DNA of 38,831 bases from Lingula anatina (Eukaryota; Brachiopoda; Lingulata; Lingulida; Lingulidae), in the NCBI RefSeq assembly GCF_001039355.2, contig NW_019775968.1:1179241-1218071 (forward strand). The letters are read 5' to 3'. Made by a program: the position numbers and the translations under genes. The notes below the pieces were generated by a model. It saw only the letters and a program-made list of their open reading frames with translations. It did no database searches and was not told the DNA's origin. Shown here piece by piece: positions 22,604 to 34,529 of this stretch; position 1 is the stretch's first letter, and every line of letters starts with the position of its first letter.

Positions 22604-25600
22604 GGAGTTTATTGAAACAAACAACAAGGAGGACATAGGGATTAAGATTGCAGCAGGAATAAAACCCAAGAAACTTACACAGGAGGAAATAAGACCAGAT
22701 ACTCCACGTAAGTGAAAAATGACATACATGTATTGTTAAAGACTCAGTAGGCAGTGATTACACTTGGTTAAAAGTGTGTCAACGCTATGTTTTACTGAAA
22801 CTGCTTGTTTTTACTTCAATTTAAAGAAATCGTTTCTGAGTCATGCTATTTTCTGTTAATGTCTTACAGCTGCTGTACCTCCAAACACCAACTGGCAGGT
22901 GCTTAGCTCCAAACATCTTGCTCAGTCAGAAATGATGGTAACTCAGAAGAAAGTCAAGGAGGGACTGAATGCAGTGCCTATAACACCACAAGAGAAAGCA
23001 GACTGCTCCATGTGGCTCAGTCCACAACAATTGCATCAAGTTGTTATTGGTAAATTGGCATTCTTCGTATTGTTAAGATTTTTAAAAATGAATTTTTACA
23101 TGTATTTCCATCCAATTTGATAAGAAACGTAACCGAATTTTGATTTTCTTTTTTCTTTCATCTGTCAATGTAAATATTTGTGTGTCTATTTATTATAATA
23201 ATTTTTTTTTGGGGGGGGGGATGAATGTCGTGATATTTTTATTTATGTCACTATATTATGTAAACATTTGCTTATTGAAATTTGCTTTTTGAAATTTTTA
23301 GGTTTTGATTTAAGTGTTAAGATTGAAACATCAATGCTACTTTACAGGTCCACCAACAATTGACTTTGAAGAAGTCTGTCTTAGATCTAACAACACTAAA
23401 GACTTGAATATTGTGAACAATTTGGACCAATACATCCATGTTGTGGTGGAGGTATGTAGCATTTAGTCTTATTTTCCTCCATATGTGTTAAAAACAGTGT
23501 CAAAGTAGTAATGCATGACTGTTGTTTGGACTTTTCATATTTCCTTTTACGGGCTAATGTCTTTTAATTGATGAAAATGGTTGTATACATTTTCAGGCTT
23601 GCAAATTAAAAAATGGAGATGTAATGATTTTTGGGTTATGGCAGCCATTAAAGTTACATAATTCAGTAATATATTATATATATATCCTTTGTTCAGATTG
23701 ACTGCCGTGAACTGCGTCAAACCAGTCCCTTGTCACAGGTGGTGCCTCCTATGTCTAGGGCTAAAGTGCCCATCATATTTGAATCAAACACAAGGGGGAA
23801 ATTCCAAAGGTAAAAATTAGTATATTTTGAAATGCATAAAATTGTATTCTTTTTGATAATTACACTGCAACAACAAAAGGTTTGATTTTGAATTTTTATT
23901 TTTAATCTAAAAGGATTATAAATCAAGGGAAATATAAGTTTAAAGCTGAAAAACACAACTGTATTTCTTTTTCCCCAGATCTGTTGACTATACCATAAAT
24001 GGATTTTACAAGAATCATGTGATAGTTCTGGCTGATGTTGTGCCTGTAGCTTTACATCTGTCTACAAATGAGCTTCTCCTCACACCATCCCAAGGGCTGC
24101 CTGCTGAAGCTGGTAAGTAGTGATTCAAGGCTTTCTATTCACAACATTTGCACAGCATTGGAAGATTGATTATTAGTATTCATTTCCTATCTGTATGTTG
24201 ACAGATTTAACTTTACATCTTGTATACATGTTGCATTACATGTTGGGGAAGTGGTTAAAAAAGGCTTGTAGGAATGGATGATGAGGAGAACAGGACATCA
24301 GTATTTTCGTGAACTAATGAATAAGCTTTCATGATGTTTAGGTTTCCGTGGGATCATCACCCTGTCCAATGTCTTAAACTACCCAGCTGAGTTCACATGG
24401 CAGCCCATACTGGGGGAACTGGGCACGGCTTTCTCCATCCGTCCTGCTACAGGGACTGTGGATGCTTTTACAGATCTGGACTGTGAGGTGGTGTTCCATC
24501 CATCCTTCATGGCTCCTGATGATGGAAAGTTTGCTCTACAAGTACATGGAGGAAATGGGCTCCATCTCAAGTGTAAAGCAGAGGTAGACTTGATGGCATG
24601 CTAGCATGCTTCATTTCTTGAGAGATTCTGCTTCAACAAAGTTACTGGTGCTATAAGTTTTCCTTCTCTGATTTGCTTTTGATATATTTTATAGAAAATG
24701 ACATGGATCAGTATGTTTGTTTTGCTCTAATAAAAATCAGAATTGTGAAATATAAATAATCTGTGAAAGGAAGGAAAAGTGGAGGAAATGATGTTTCAGT
24801 AACAGGAGCAGTATAAATCCACTTAAAAGTAATATATTTTGTATCCTTTCAGTTTGGTCCTACCAATGTGCAGTTCATAGAGAGAAGAGTGTTATTTGGC
24901 CAGGTCCCTCTGCATATGTCCACTGTGAGGAGAGCTTTACTACACAACAACAGCCAGCACCATGCCTACTTCCAGGTAGGTTTGTCTATCTCTGATAGAG
25001 TTTGCAAAATGTAAAGATGAATTTCACACGAACCGTTTTATAAACTAATAGTATTCATCTGTGTCATATTTACCAAACTTTTCAAGGTAGCGCACCATTA
25101 TTTGACCTAGTTAAATCAACATTCCCATATCTTTCTGATGTGAAAATTTATTTTTCTTGTTTTAGGTCTTGGATCCCAACCCATTTGAAGGCATGATAAT
25201 CAGCCCAGCTCATGGAGTTGTGCCTGTGGGAGGAAATGCTGAGTTGCTGATTGCCCTGATGCCACATGCTGTGATGAAGTTTGACACCAAGATTCAAGTG
25301 GCCATAAGGGGCTGGAAGACGCTGGAACTCAGGATGGGGGGAACAGTGGAGCCACCTTGCGTGGATATTGACATGGTTGGTTGATATCTTATTATTGTGA
25401 CAGTCAAATAGTGTATGTTAAATTTGGAAGACATGTGAAACATTCAAATGAGCGCTTGTAATTTTAAAAATCTTTTAAAATTAAAATTCTTTATTCAAAT
25501 TTTCAGAGTTCTTTCAATCTTGGAGGGGTATATGTGGGATCATCATCTGTGACAAATTTCAAAGTGAAAAACAAGGTGAGTTTTGACTAAGGTATTTTCT

Positions 25601-26686
25601 AATCACAGTTATGCACCTTCAGAAATGTTGTTTTTTGTATTTTTGAGCCCAGAAGGTTGATGAAAAGACAGAAAGCTAGAAATTCTACTAATAGTGAAAA
25701 TAAAAAGTTTGTATAACCCAAAGCATATTACAATTTTGCAGACACACACAGAGGCCAAGGTTGAATTTGATTTGTCAAGATACACTGACTTCAAGCTCAG
25801 GTTTCCTAACAATCAAACACCAGGTAGGACAATATTTTCTGTAACAGTTGCAAAAATATAATCTGTTCATAAAATGGAATTATGATAATAGTAAGTAAAA
25901 AAACAAATTATTATATTTGTTTTTAACTGTATCATGCTATCATTCTGATAGATACATCAAAACTTATGGATCAAATAGGAATGCCAAATTTACTTACTAT
26001 TACAAATGGTGTTATTTGATAAATGTTTAATGATAGCTACCATTTGATATGGAAAATTAAATCTTATGATTTTCTCGTTGTCTAACAGAGGACCTGACCT
26101 TTGAACTCCTGAACCCTGGCATGCACACTGTGACCCTGGCTGGACAGGAGGAAGTGGAAGCTGAACTTATCTTTACACCCACAGAGGTAAGCACAGCCTG
26201 AATTACTATATTGTCTTCCATATGTTGGATACACAGTGCTTGGAGACAGCTATATGCACATTTTCTTGATTTTTGAAATTTTCAAGAAGTATATAAACTG
26301 TTTTTGAAATATAAATGTGTGTAGCAAACTATAAACCAACAAAGAGCTATTTCTTGCTACTGAACCTGTTTTATTATATTAATAACTCTTGTTATGTTTC
26401 TCAGGTGGCTTCATATGATTTCATCATCCCAGTGGTTGTGAATGCTACAGGGGCACCTTCCCCTGCACCGACACCATTCCCTCCAACCCCAGCACCATCT
26501 GCCAAGAATACCATAGAACACATCATCAACCCCAAACCAATTCATGTCACCATAGCAACACCAAGGCGTAAAGTGGTCGCTACAGCGCTGAGGCAGCCAT
26601 TTCAGATATCTCACAGTAAACTGGAGTTTACTTTCCCAAATGGGTTCACTGACCAGGCATTGGGCTCTGGATTAGGACAGAACAAG
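22604..26686 (+). CDS. CFAP47: CFAP47, central ASH-domain part: exons 12-23
   Basis: Continuation of CFAP47, residues about 635-1215. Exons: 22604-22707, 22870-23049, 23348-23451, 23697-23809, 23979-24112, 24342-24583, 24853-24975, 25166-25375, 25507-25575, 25742-25823, 26089-26186 and 26405-26686. Further immunoglobulin-like repeats carry the usual pattern of an FG/FE motif, an xN(K/R) edge and a hydrophobic strand: DFEEVCLRSNNTKDLNIVNN, FRGIITLSNVLNYPAEFTWQ, LFGQVPLHMSTVRRALLHNN and FNLGGVYVGSSSVTNFKVKN. Exon 19 uses an unusual GTTGGT donor, accepted because the phase holds on both sides. Exon 23 contains a proline-rich linker (GAPSPAPTPFPPTPAPSAKN). Confidence 0.93.
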
Positions 26687-26837
26687 GTCAGTTTATGGTA
26701 ACCAAGGGGCACATTCAGAAATATAGTGGGTGGCTGTTTTTAACATTAGGGATAAAACATGGAGTAATAGTATTCATTTCTTCATTGTGTCATGCAAAAT
26801 ATGTGTTATTATATCATATTTCTCTTCTCTCTTTTAG

Positions 26838-29800
26838 GGCACTCTGTTCATAAACAACAGTGATAAAACTCTTAAATGGACAGTTGATGTTTCCTGCGAT
26901 ACAAACCGAATACTTGATAGAGGTATATTCAAGTTCCTGCACAGCAGTGGCATGCCATACCTCAACTACCAGGACAACAATCTCATTGAAGGAACTCTGG
27001 AACCAGGACAGACACAGTCACTGGGAGTGCTCTTCTGCCCAAGTAAGGGATTGGATTGCTAAACCCTCAATAATGCTGTAAAAAAAGAAGAAGAATAGAT
27101 TATGGTAAAAGTAATGTGATATCAATTATTCACTTCTTTCTTTTTATGATCCAATTAGTCTTGGATCTGTCAAAGACACCTGTAAGCAAGAAAAAACTGT
27201 TTGTTTTTAAACATAAAATAGACCTTAATGTGCTTTTTCTTCTTTTTGCTCTTCTTCAGATAAAGCAGGAAAGTATGAAATCCAAGTCCCAATCATTATA
27301 AATGATGAGGAGAAACCATATAGTTTTCTGGAGTTGTCAGGAGAGCTCAAGTCTCCCAGAGTGTGGTTTGACCCCTTGGCCCTGGTACTGACCCCTGTAC
27401 CACTGACCACTGATGTGTCAGCTGAATTTAAAATCTTTGCCACTGATTACAACAGGTGAGTAGATTTACTGTGAATTAAGAATTTTTTTTTGCATTTATG
27501 CAACAGGTGTTATCTGTTGATATACTTGGTTGCATGTATTAACATGACTGATAAGCTTATTTATTATACAATCACATGTATGAGTTATGCCAGATTGGAT
27601 AGATTGTCCTAAACCGGTAGCATCTGTGTACTTTTGTAATATGCAGTTATGCATTGTTATTACCCTGTCAGTGGAATTCAAAATTGTAATCAAATCTTCT
27701 TGTAGAAAAACAGTCCTGGATGTGGAACTACCTGAGGTTGAGTGTGAAGATGGCAGCAGGATTTCTCCTCTCACTGTGATATTTAAAGATGGACAAGGTA
27801 ATTTTTCCTGAAGTAAAACTGCTTAGGATATTGCATTGTAAGTTAATACTGCCTTCTTTTCATTTTATTGATGATGGATAAGAATAATCACAGTAATAAA
27901 GTTAAACAGTGAATCAATCATGCTTTGAAAATCTTGTTACAAAAAAGGCACAAACAATAGAGTTTTATTGTATTTGTTTATCATAGAACTCCTACCAGTG
28001 AGCACAGCAGAGAAAGCAGATGCAGAACCATTTGAGTTGAACTGTAAAGTGGTCTTCTCAAGTCCAAAGCCCATTTCATTTACTGCAGACCTAAAGTTTG
28101 TTGACTCTGAAGGAAATAGGTTAGTCCCGTAATCAGCATTCATAAATGACTGGCATGAAGTAAGGTGCATGTCTGCCACTTTTATTGGTTGTTGTATACT
28201 AGTAATTACTATGTGAACTAGCTGTATATTTTCATGTTACATCATCAGTGGCTAATATATATCAGAGGTGGATCCAGAGATATTTTCTGACACTCTTCCA
28301 TATTATCTTTGCTGATCCATCCTCCATTTTTGACCACCTTCTGATCATACAGAAAAAAGGCCATCATTTTAGACCATAAGTTGTTTCATTTTTGTAGACT
28401 TCTACGTATATACCCAAGCCCAAAATAGACAAAGTTTTTATGCTATGGCCAACCATTTTTAAAGTGGCCTCTTCATTATTTTGGCTCTTTCAGTACACTT
28501 CTTATGCGCATTTGTTTCAGCTTTGGCCTTCCAGTGACAGCTACAGCAGACAACAGTCTGTTTACAGCTTACCCCTTCCTAGCATCTCACAGGTCTGACC
28601 ACCTGATTGTCTGTGAACAGGTAAGAGATACACTGTGAGAAAATTGAGAAATTTTTTTGAGAAAATTGTTAGTAATACTAGCTTTTTTTTTCAATGTTTT
28701 GTTGTTGATATACTAGGATTTTTAACTTTTGCACAGGGCTTTTTTATTTTTGAGCACCACAATGTCATCTTGATAAGGTGTTGTGCAACTAATTACTCAG
28801 TGTTGTTATATTTTTAATAACTTGTTTATCGGTGACCACTTAGTACTGCTATGTGTTAATTGTAAATTTGCATTTTAAATGGTGTTTACATTTTGGTGTT
28901 AAAAGATTACAGGGCATAAATTGCATGCAGAAAATGGACATCTCATTGCTTAAAATGTATTGCTTCTATAATATTATCTTAGAGAAATGATAGGAAAGTC
29001 ATTTTATAGTTTGTCAAAAGCATAATAATTTTTCCAGTGTGCAGTGTGATTGAAATATGAAACACCGCTGCTCTGCGTGTGCAAGTAATGCCATGTAATC
29101 TCACAGTCCTTACATTTTATATTCATACTAAACTGCACATAAAACTGGTTGATGTATAATGTAGCATTAACAAACCACAAGCTTTAATTAATGTGATGTT
29201 TTAGGGAAGGCATATGCTTCTGCCACGTAAACGTTTGATGAAGGTAGGTGGAGTGGGATTCCAGTTAGCCATGCCACAATTGGTGCATATTATTTTACTA
29301 ATTTTACATATTTATTTTATGATATTAACCTTTATGTGTACTCTTTCAGCTTTTGGTTTCTTTACCTAAATTGTTTTCTTTTTGTGTCTTGTTTTATTTC
29401 TCTTGAATTTAATCTTTCAGGCTTTTGAGTAAACCTCATCATATCTATTCTTTTTTATCTCAATATTAGGACTGACTTATTTTCTACTGAACTATTTGTA
29501 AGGGGCAGGATCATTTGATACCTGCTTTTTATTTACACCTTTCATTAAAATTTGCAGCTCTAAGATCTGACTGTCTCTTGTGTGTTTGAGAACCTGCTAT
29601 TTTTGGCTACATAGTAAAACCATCTAATTAAAAATTCAACTGATAAATTGTCTTGTTTGGTATATAGCACTATGGTCCATGATTTAAACTGCTGTGCTTA
29701 AGAAAAGATGTCTTAATATACTTGATCATTAAATGATTGTATAATTCTAAAACATTTATCTGTATATTACTTTTATTTCACTGTTATTGAATCATTGATC

Positions 29801-31054
29801 TTCTTAACTAAATATGTTTATTCTATTGTTCCAGGGCACTATACTTAAAGGTCAGAAAACTGAGTCTAAGGAGAGCTTGAATGTAGGAGAGGCAGTGTTT
29901 GTGCCAGTCAGCACTCCCCACACTGCCAGCAGACCCAGCACTAGTGCCACTAGCTCCAACTTTGAGGTGTCCTCTTCCAGTTATGAGGATTCTACACAGT
30001 CACTAACAGGTTAATACACAAAATATTTCCAACTAAGCCTATGTCTTAATCTCAGATGTGACAAAATATACAAGTGTTGCTGAGATCTTTAGAGGTCAGT
30101 TGTTTCGGTTGTCTTGCAAATGTTTTATCTTTTAATTTTTGCAGAAACCAACGAAGGTGCCAGTTCCCCAAGAGAGGGCGCTATGGTCAAGTTGGCATCA
30201 GACTCCAGTCGCCATAGCAAAGGACGTGGCATTGCTTCCAGGTCTCTAGGATCAGCCATGTTCCCTGATGAAGATACTGAGGAAGGATTATTTTACTCTG
30301 AAGTATTGTTAGCTGTACAGAGATGGTTCTCATCACAGGGATGGCCTGGGGGACCATATCCTATTGTCATTCCATACTCTTTGAGAGCGTGAGTTTCTTT
30401 ATCAGGATATTTTTAAAAGGAAGTGTACTAATTGCATGTGGTTGATGAATATAACTGAAATTCCTTTCTTATTTATGTTTCCTAGTCAATAAAGCCATTA
30501 TAAACCAATTTGTATTATATTGCAGGCCCGTAGCCAGCAATTTCAAAAGGGGGGTTCTTTTTCTGAAAAAGTGGACCTTTTCCCACAAAAACTTCCTGTA
30601 CCTAGATCAAATTTTACCCAGAGTGGACCTTTTCCCAGCAAAAGGGGCAGTTCTTTCGAACCCCCCGAAACCCCCCCCCCCCCCGGCTACGGGCCTGTAT
30701 TAGGATACAGTTAGTTGGGACTTTTTTTTCTTCAGTCATGGTTAAGAGCTGCATAGCTGCATATTTTATGCAGTTCAATAATGAAATATGCAATTGATTA
30801 TAAACATGTGTAAATTACTTTGTTTCCAGTGGTGTTGCCAAGAACCAGAAAGACACTGGTGGTAACAGGAAAGGTGCTGGTAGTTGGGATGCACAGAACC
30901 TGAGGAAGGAAATCAAGACAATCTATGACATGATAGGACACCTGGCTGGGCGTCCTGTCCCTGGTATTCCCATCAATGCCCCTCTGCCCTCTGACCCCAC
31001 AGAGAGAGCACTGCAAGTACACTGGCAGCATTCAACACTCCTCACATTCCTCAA
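26838..31054 (+). CDS. CFAP47: CFAP47, part before the CH domain: exons 24-31
   Basis: Residues about 1216-1671. Exons: 26838-27042, 27260-27455, 27706-27797, 27987-28119, 28521-28620, 29835-30009, 30145-30388 and 30830-31054. ASH-like repeats continue (GTLFINNSDKTLKWTVDVSC, AGKYEIQVPIIINDEEKPYS). Exons 29-30 code a Ser/Thr-rich segment (TASRPSTSATSSNFEVSSSS), then EEGLFYSEVLLAVQRWFSSQ, where folded structure resumes. Exon 31 has LRKEIKTIYDMIGHLAGRPV and ALQVHWQHSTLLTFL. Intron 28 is unusually long (1,214 bases) and holds a candidate 39-base exon at 29205-29243. Intron 30 holds a MITE-like element at 30524-30696. Confidence 0.92.
29205..29243 (+). other. CFAP47: Candidate 39-base cassette microexon of CFAP47
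   Basis: Flanked by a TTTTAG acceptor and a GTAGGT donor inside intron 28. It is 39 bases, phase 0 on both sides (exon 28 ends and exon 29 begins in phase 0), and open, coding GRHMLLPRKRLMK. Including it would keep the frame. No transcript evidence is available, and the preceding pyrimidine tract is only moderate, so it may be chance. Confidence 0.4.
30524..30696. mobile_element. MITE-like element with 12-base terminal inverted repeats
   Basis: AGGCCCGTAGCC at 30524-30535 is the exact reverse complement of GGCTACGGGCCT at 30685-30696, enclosing 149 bases without a transposase. The interior has two related stretches (AAAAAGTGGACCTTTTCCCA and AGAGTGGACCTTTTCCCAGC) and a run of 14 C residues at 30671-30684. 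I cannot identify a clear target-site duplication. It lies in CFAP47 intron 30. Confidence 0.75.
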
Positions 31055-31338
31055 GTAAGCTTTACATGTATGGTTCTGGTAGAGCACTTTTTATGGCTTG
31101 TTGATTCATTGTTTAGATGTTTTTGCTTATTTCTATTTTGTATTTCAAGAGAGTAGCTTTCTTATAGACTAATTTCCAACTTTAGACGTTGCATTTCAAA
31201 TTATTGAGTTTGCTATGTTTTCATTACCAAATCTTAACAAAAGGATGTAACATTGGTAGTTATACATCAATGAAAAGCAAATTTTATGGAAGAAGGTAGT
31301 TTTTACAACTTAATTTTAAATGTGTGGTTTCCTTGCAG

Positions 31339-33434
31339 GAGCCAGGGCGCTAGTGTAGCCTCAATCAAGCCTGAGTACCTGATGACCCCTGGGGACTACA
31401 AGCACTGGATCCAAGTACAGAAACAGATGAAAGCTCAGGAGATGTCTGGACAGGATGAAGACCAGATAAATTCAGGTCCCAGGACAGAAAATGAAGAAAT
31501 GCTGGAGGACCAGCTGTTTGAAGCTGTGTCCAAGAGAGCTTGGACTGATTTGATGCTGCAACTGCTCAAGGTACGTTATAAATGCCTTCTTCAAATAGGT
31601 GCATCATATACATCCTATGTGCAGACAGACATGATGCAGACTGCTAAATGATGACAGAAAAATTTTTAGCAATAATTTTTTAACATTTATCAAGGTTTGA
31701 AAATCACTTAGAAGAATTAAAGTTTCCAAAACAGTGTCCTGTTTATATATTTCAGACCCTTGTACTGTCACGGATCACCCCACGTCAGTTCCGCACCATG
31801 CAGGCACCAGACAAGCACCATGCCTTGCCGACTGTGAACCCAGACCCTCTATCCAGCAATGTGTACTGTGTGGGAGAGAGGATTGTACTGGCATGGTTGA
31901 ACCACTGCTATGAGCAGTATAGGCACCATATCTGGGATGGTTCACCAAAAGGTGGGTGTGATCAGGAATTATGCAGAAGGATAGATTAAAAATGTAATTA
32001 TGTGTCAATATACTATTGTGTGTGTTTGCAGACTGACAGACGGATATTTCCATTGATTATAGTGATAGTGTAGGTACTCGTTGTTAGATGTGAAGATTAG
32101 ACATTTTTTAAAATATCTTTATGAATGTCTTTCTCTACAGGTGGAGTTCCACCATCTAGATGGATTGTCAACTTTGACTTTGACTTGCTAGATGGCCTTG
32201 TCCTTGGAGCATGTCTGGGAGCATATGTACCCTTTTTGGTAAGATACTATAGATATTATATCAGCAATATTCTGTCAGTGGAGATACTTTTTAATAACAA
32301 TTTTTTAGAGATTTAACTGATGAAAGTTTGGTTTATCTTAATAAATTACCCTAGTCAGAACATTTATAATGAATGAGATCTTCAAGCCAAATATTACATG
32401 AATAAGAAAGTGATACATTTACAATTATAAAATCCAAGAAAAACAAATTACTTTTAGGAGACTGCATATTATTTATGGTTTACATATATATTTAGATCAA
32501 GACCCACCTGCAAGGGATGTACAGCTGTCCTACTACAGCAGAACAGTGTCTACACAATGCTCTCAAAGTGGTCAATGCCATCAAGTACATTGGACTGGAC
32601 TATGACATACAAGTAAGAGGTTTTATTTCATGATACAGTATGGGTAATCATATTGCCTCACTTACTGACTTTATAAGATAAATGTTAATTTTTTTTCAAG
32701 AATTCAAGATGGTCAAGGAGATCTACTCAAATTGCCCTCAAAATTGTTTTTATGAAAATAATGCACATTGTGCTGACATATATTCTTTTTTTGTCAATTA
32801 AAATGAATTTTGCATACATTAGATTTTTATTTAATTTCATTTTAGGCCATTGATATCACAGATCCCAATCCTATCAATTTGTTGCTGCTGTGTATACATT
32901 TGTACCAGAAGCTGCCTCACTATCTGCCAAAGAGCAGCATTGAATTCACTGGAAGTCTGCACTCCACAGTCATGAGACAGGTAGGTGGGCAAACTTGCAA
33001 AATCAACCTACCTGTACACATTTTTTTCAGTGGTAAATACCATTTAGATCATTCCATTCTATTTGGATCATTCACTTAAAATCTTTTTATGTTTGAAATT
33101 GAAAATCATTTGTTACAAGCAAATCACTCATGTCACATTGTCAGTCAGTTATTTGCCCCCTTTCATACAGATCCGGTTGAGCAACCCCAGTGCCAAGCCT
33201 CTGACATACCAGTGCTTAATGGCTGGGAGGGATGCCAGAGACTTCAACATTCCCAAGGGAGATGTGGTCACCATTCCACCCAAGAGTAACCTAAGCTTGG
33301 CCATCAACTTCACCAGCCGCTTTTTAAGACCCACAGAAGCTATGTTGGTACTGGTGGGGAGGAGAGCAGGGTCATCTGTTGGTTCCACACTGGTCTTCAA
33401 CTTACAGACACAGGTCAACAATATTTCACCAAAG
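31339..33434 (+). CDS. CFAP47: CFAP47, calponin-homology domain part: exons 32-37
   Basis: Residues about 1672-2019. Exons: 31339-31570, 31756-31951, 32141-32238, 32496-32612, 32846-32980 and 33171-33434. The CH domain spans about residues 1785-1915. Its helices read CVGERIVLAWLNHCYEQYR, RWIVNFDFDLLDGLVLGACL, ALKVVNAIKYIGLDYDIQAI and NPINLLLLCIHLYQKLPHYL. The position, a little past residue 1750, agrees with human CFAP47, in which a single CH domain sits at a similar place. Ahead of it, FEAVSKRAWTDLMLQLLK is a conserved helix, and exon 37 returns to an ASH-type repeat (IRLSNPSAKPLTYQCLMAGR). CH domains commonly bind actin or tubulin; a microtubule role here is inferred. Confidence 0.95.
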
Positions 33435-33527
33435 GTAAGATTTCAACTTATCTGGTTCTTTTAGCTGTATAATTTACAGTTTTTTTGGGGGGGTCATAGT
33501 ATGTAAAATAGGCTCTTAGTTAATTAT

Positions 33528-34026
33528 TATAATGCAAACCTTGCCCCTTTTCTTAATCAAAAATATATAGTGACCTGTTAAACACAGGCTCTGTCTGCCT
33601 GGAAATGTAACTTTGTGTGTTTTTTATATGAAAAAAAAAAATTCTCTTAATTCTCTTAATGATGCATGATGCTCTTTTGTTGAGACTTTAGCCCATTTTC
33701 ATTTCAGTCGACTTTGAAGTGCTCTTCCAACTGCTACGAGCTACATAAGATCACCTTAAAAGTCACCAACCCATTTAATGAAGCAGGAGAATTCAGAGTT
33801 GTCCTAGTTGAAGCTAAGGGAGACATCCTAGGCCAGGACAAACACAGGGAGCTGATGAAACCAAAAAAGAAGAAGGTCAAGAAAATCAAGTCCAGGACAG
33901 ATCATGGGCAGACTCGTCCAGAGACTCCGCCTACGCCAGAAGAAGAGGAGCCAGAGCCAGTACCTGTGAAAGAAGAGACAAAGGAAAATGGTATGACCAG
34001 AGTAGTGATCTTGTTTTGAGATTATT
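33528..34026. repeat. Duplicated block, copy E (CFAP47 exon 38)
   Basis: About 500 bases matching 34028-34529, offset by 500 and, after a small indel, by 503. It contains CFAP47 exon 38 (33708-33990) with flanking intron. The n at 34027 separates the copies. Within the exon I count two differences, both silent (GTT/GTG for Val and ACG/ACT for Thr). Confidence 0.92.
33708..33990 (+). CDS. CFAP47: CFAP47 exon 38, first copy
   Basis: Encodes STLKCSSNCYELHKITLKVT and more of an ASH strand set, then a basic stretch (KPKKKKVKKIKSR) and an acidic stretch (TPEEEEPEPVPVKEETKEN). The 283 bases give phase 0 in and phase 1 out, fitting exon 37 and exon 39. Only one of the two copies (this or 34211-34493) can be used, because 283 is not a multiple of 3 and using both would shift the frame. 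Codes for residues about 2020-2113. Confidence 0.9.
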
Positions 34027-34027
34027 N
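34027..34027. other. Single undetermined base at a duplication junction
   Basis: One n between copies E and F of the CFAP47 exon 38 block, the third such junction in this window. Confidence 0.9.
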
Positions 34028-34529
34028 TATAATGCAAACCTTGCCCCTTTTCTTAATCAAAAATATATAGTGACTATCAGTTAAACACAGGCTCTGTCTG
34101 CCTGGAAATGTAACTTTGTGTGTTTTTTATATGAAAAAAAAAAATTCTCTTAATTCTCTTAATGATGCATGATGCTCTTTTGTTGAGACTTTAGCCCATT
34201 TTCATTTCAGTCGACTTTGAAGTGCTCTTCCAACTGCTACGAGCTACATAAGATCACCTTAAAAGTCACCAACCCATTTAATGAAGCAGGAGAATTCAGA
34301 GTGGTCCTAGTTGAAGCTAAGGGAGACATCCTAGGCCAGGACAAACACAGGGAGCTGATGAAACCAAAAAAGAAGAAGGTCAAGAAAATCAAGTCCAGGA
34401 CAGATCATGGGCAGACTCGTCCAGAGACTCCGCCTACTCCAGAAGAAGAGGAGCCAGAGCCAGTACCTGTGAAAGAAGAGACAAAGGAAAATGGTATGAC
34501 CCGAGTAGTGATCTTGTTTTGAGATTATT
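34028..34529. repeat. Duplicated block, copy F (CFAP47 exon 38)
   Basis: Second copy of 33528-34026, after which intron sequence continues to exon 39. Probable allele or contig overlap. Confidence 0.92.

Noticed and set aside
30520-30714. Plus-strand frame with a Pro-rich end inside CFAP47 intron 30
   Set aside because: It is the translation of the MITE-like element and its C-run.
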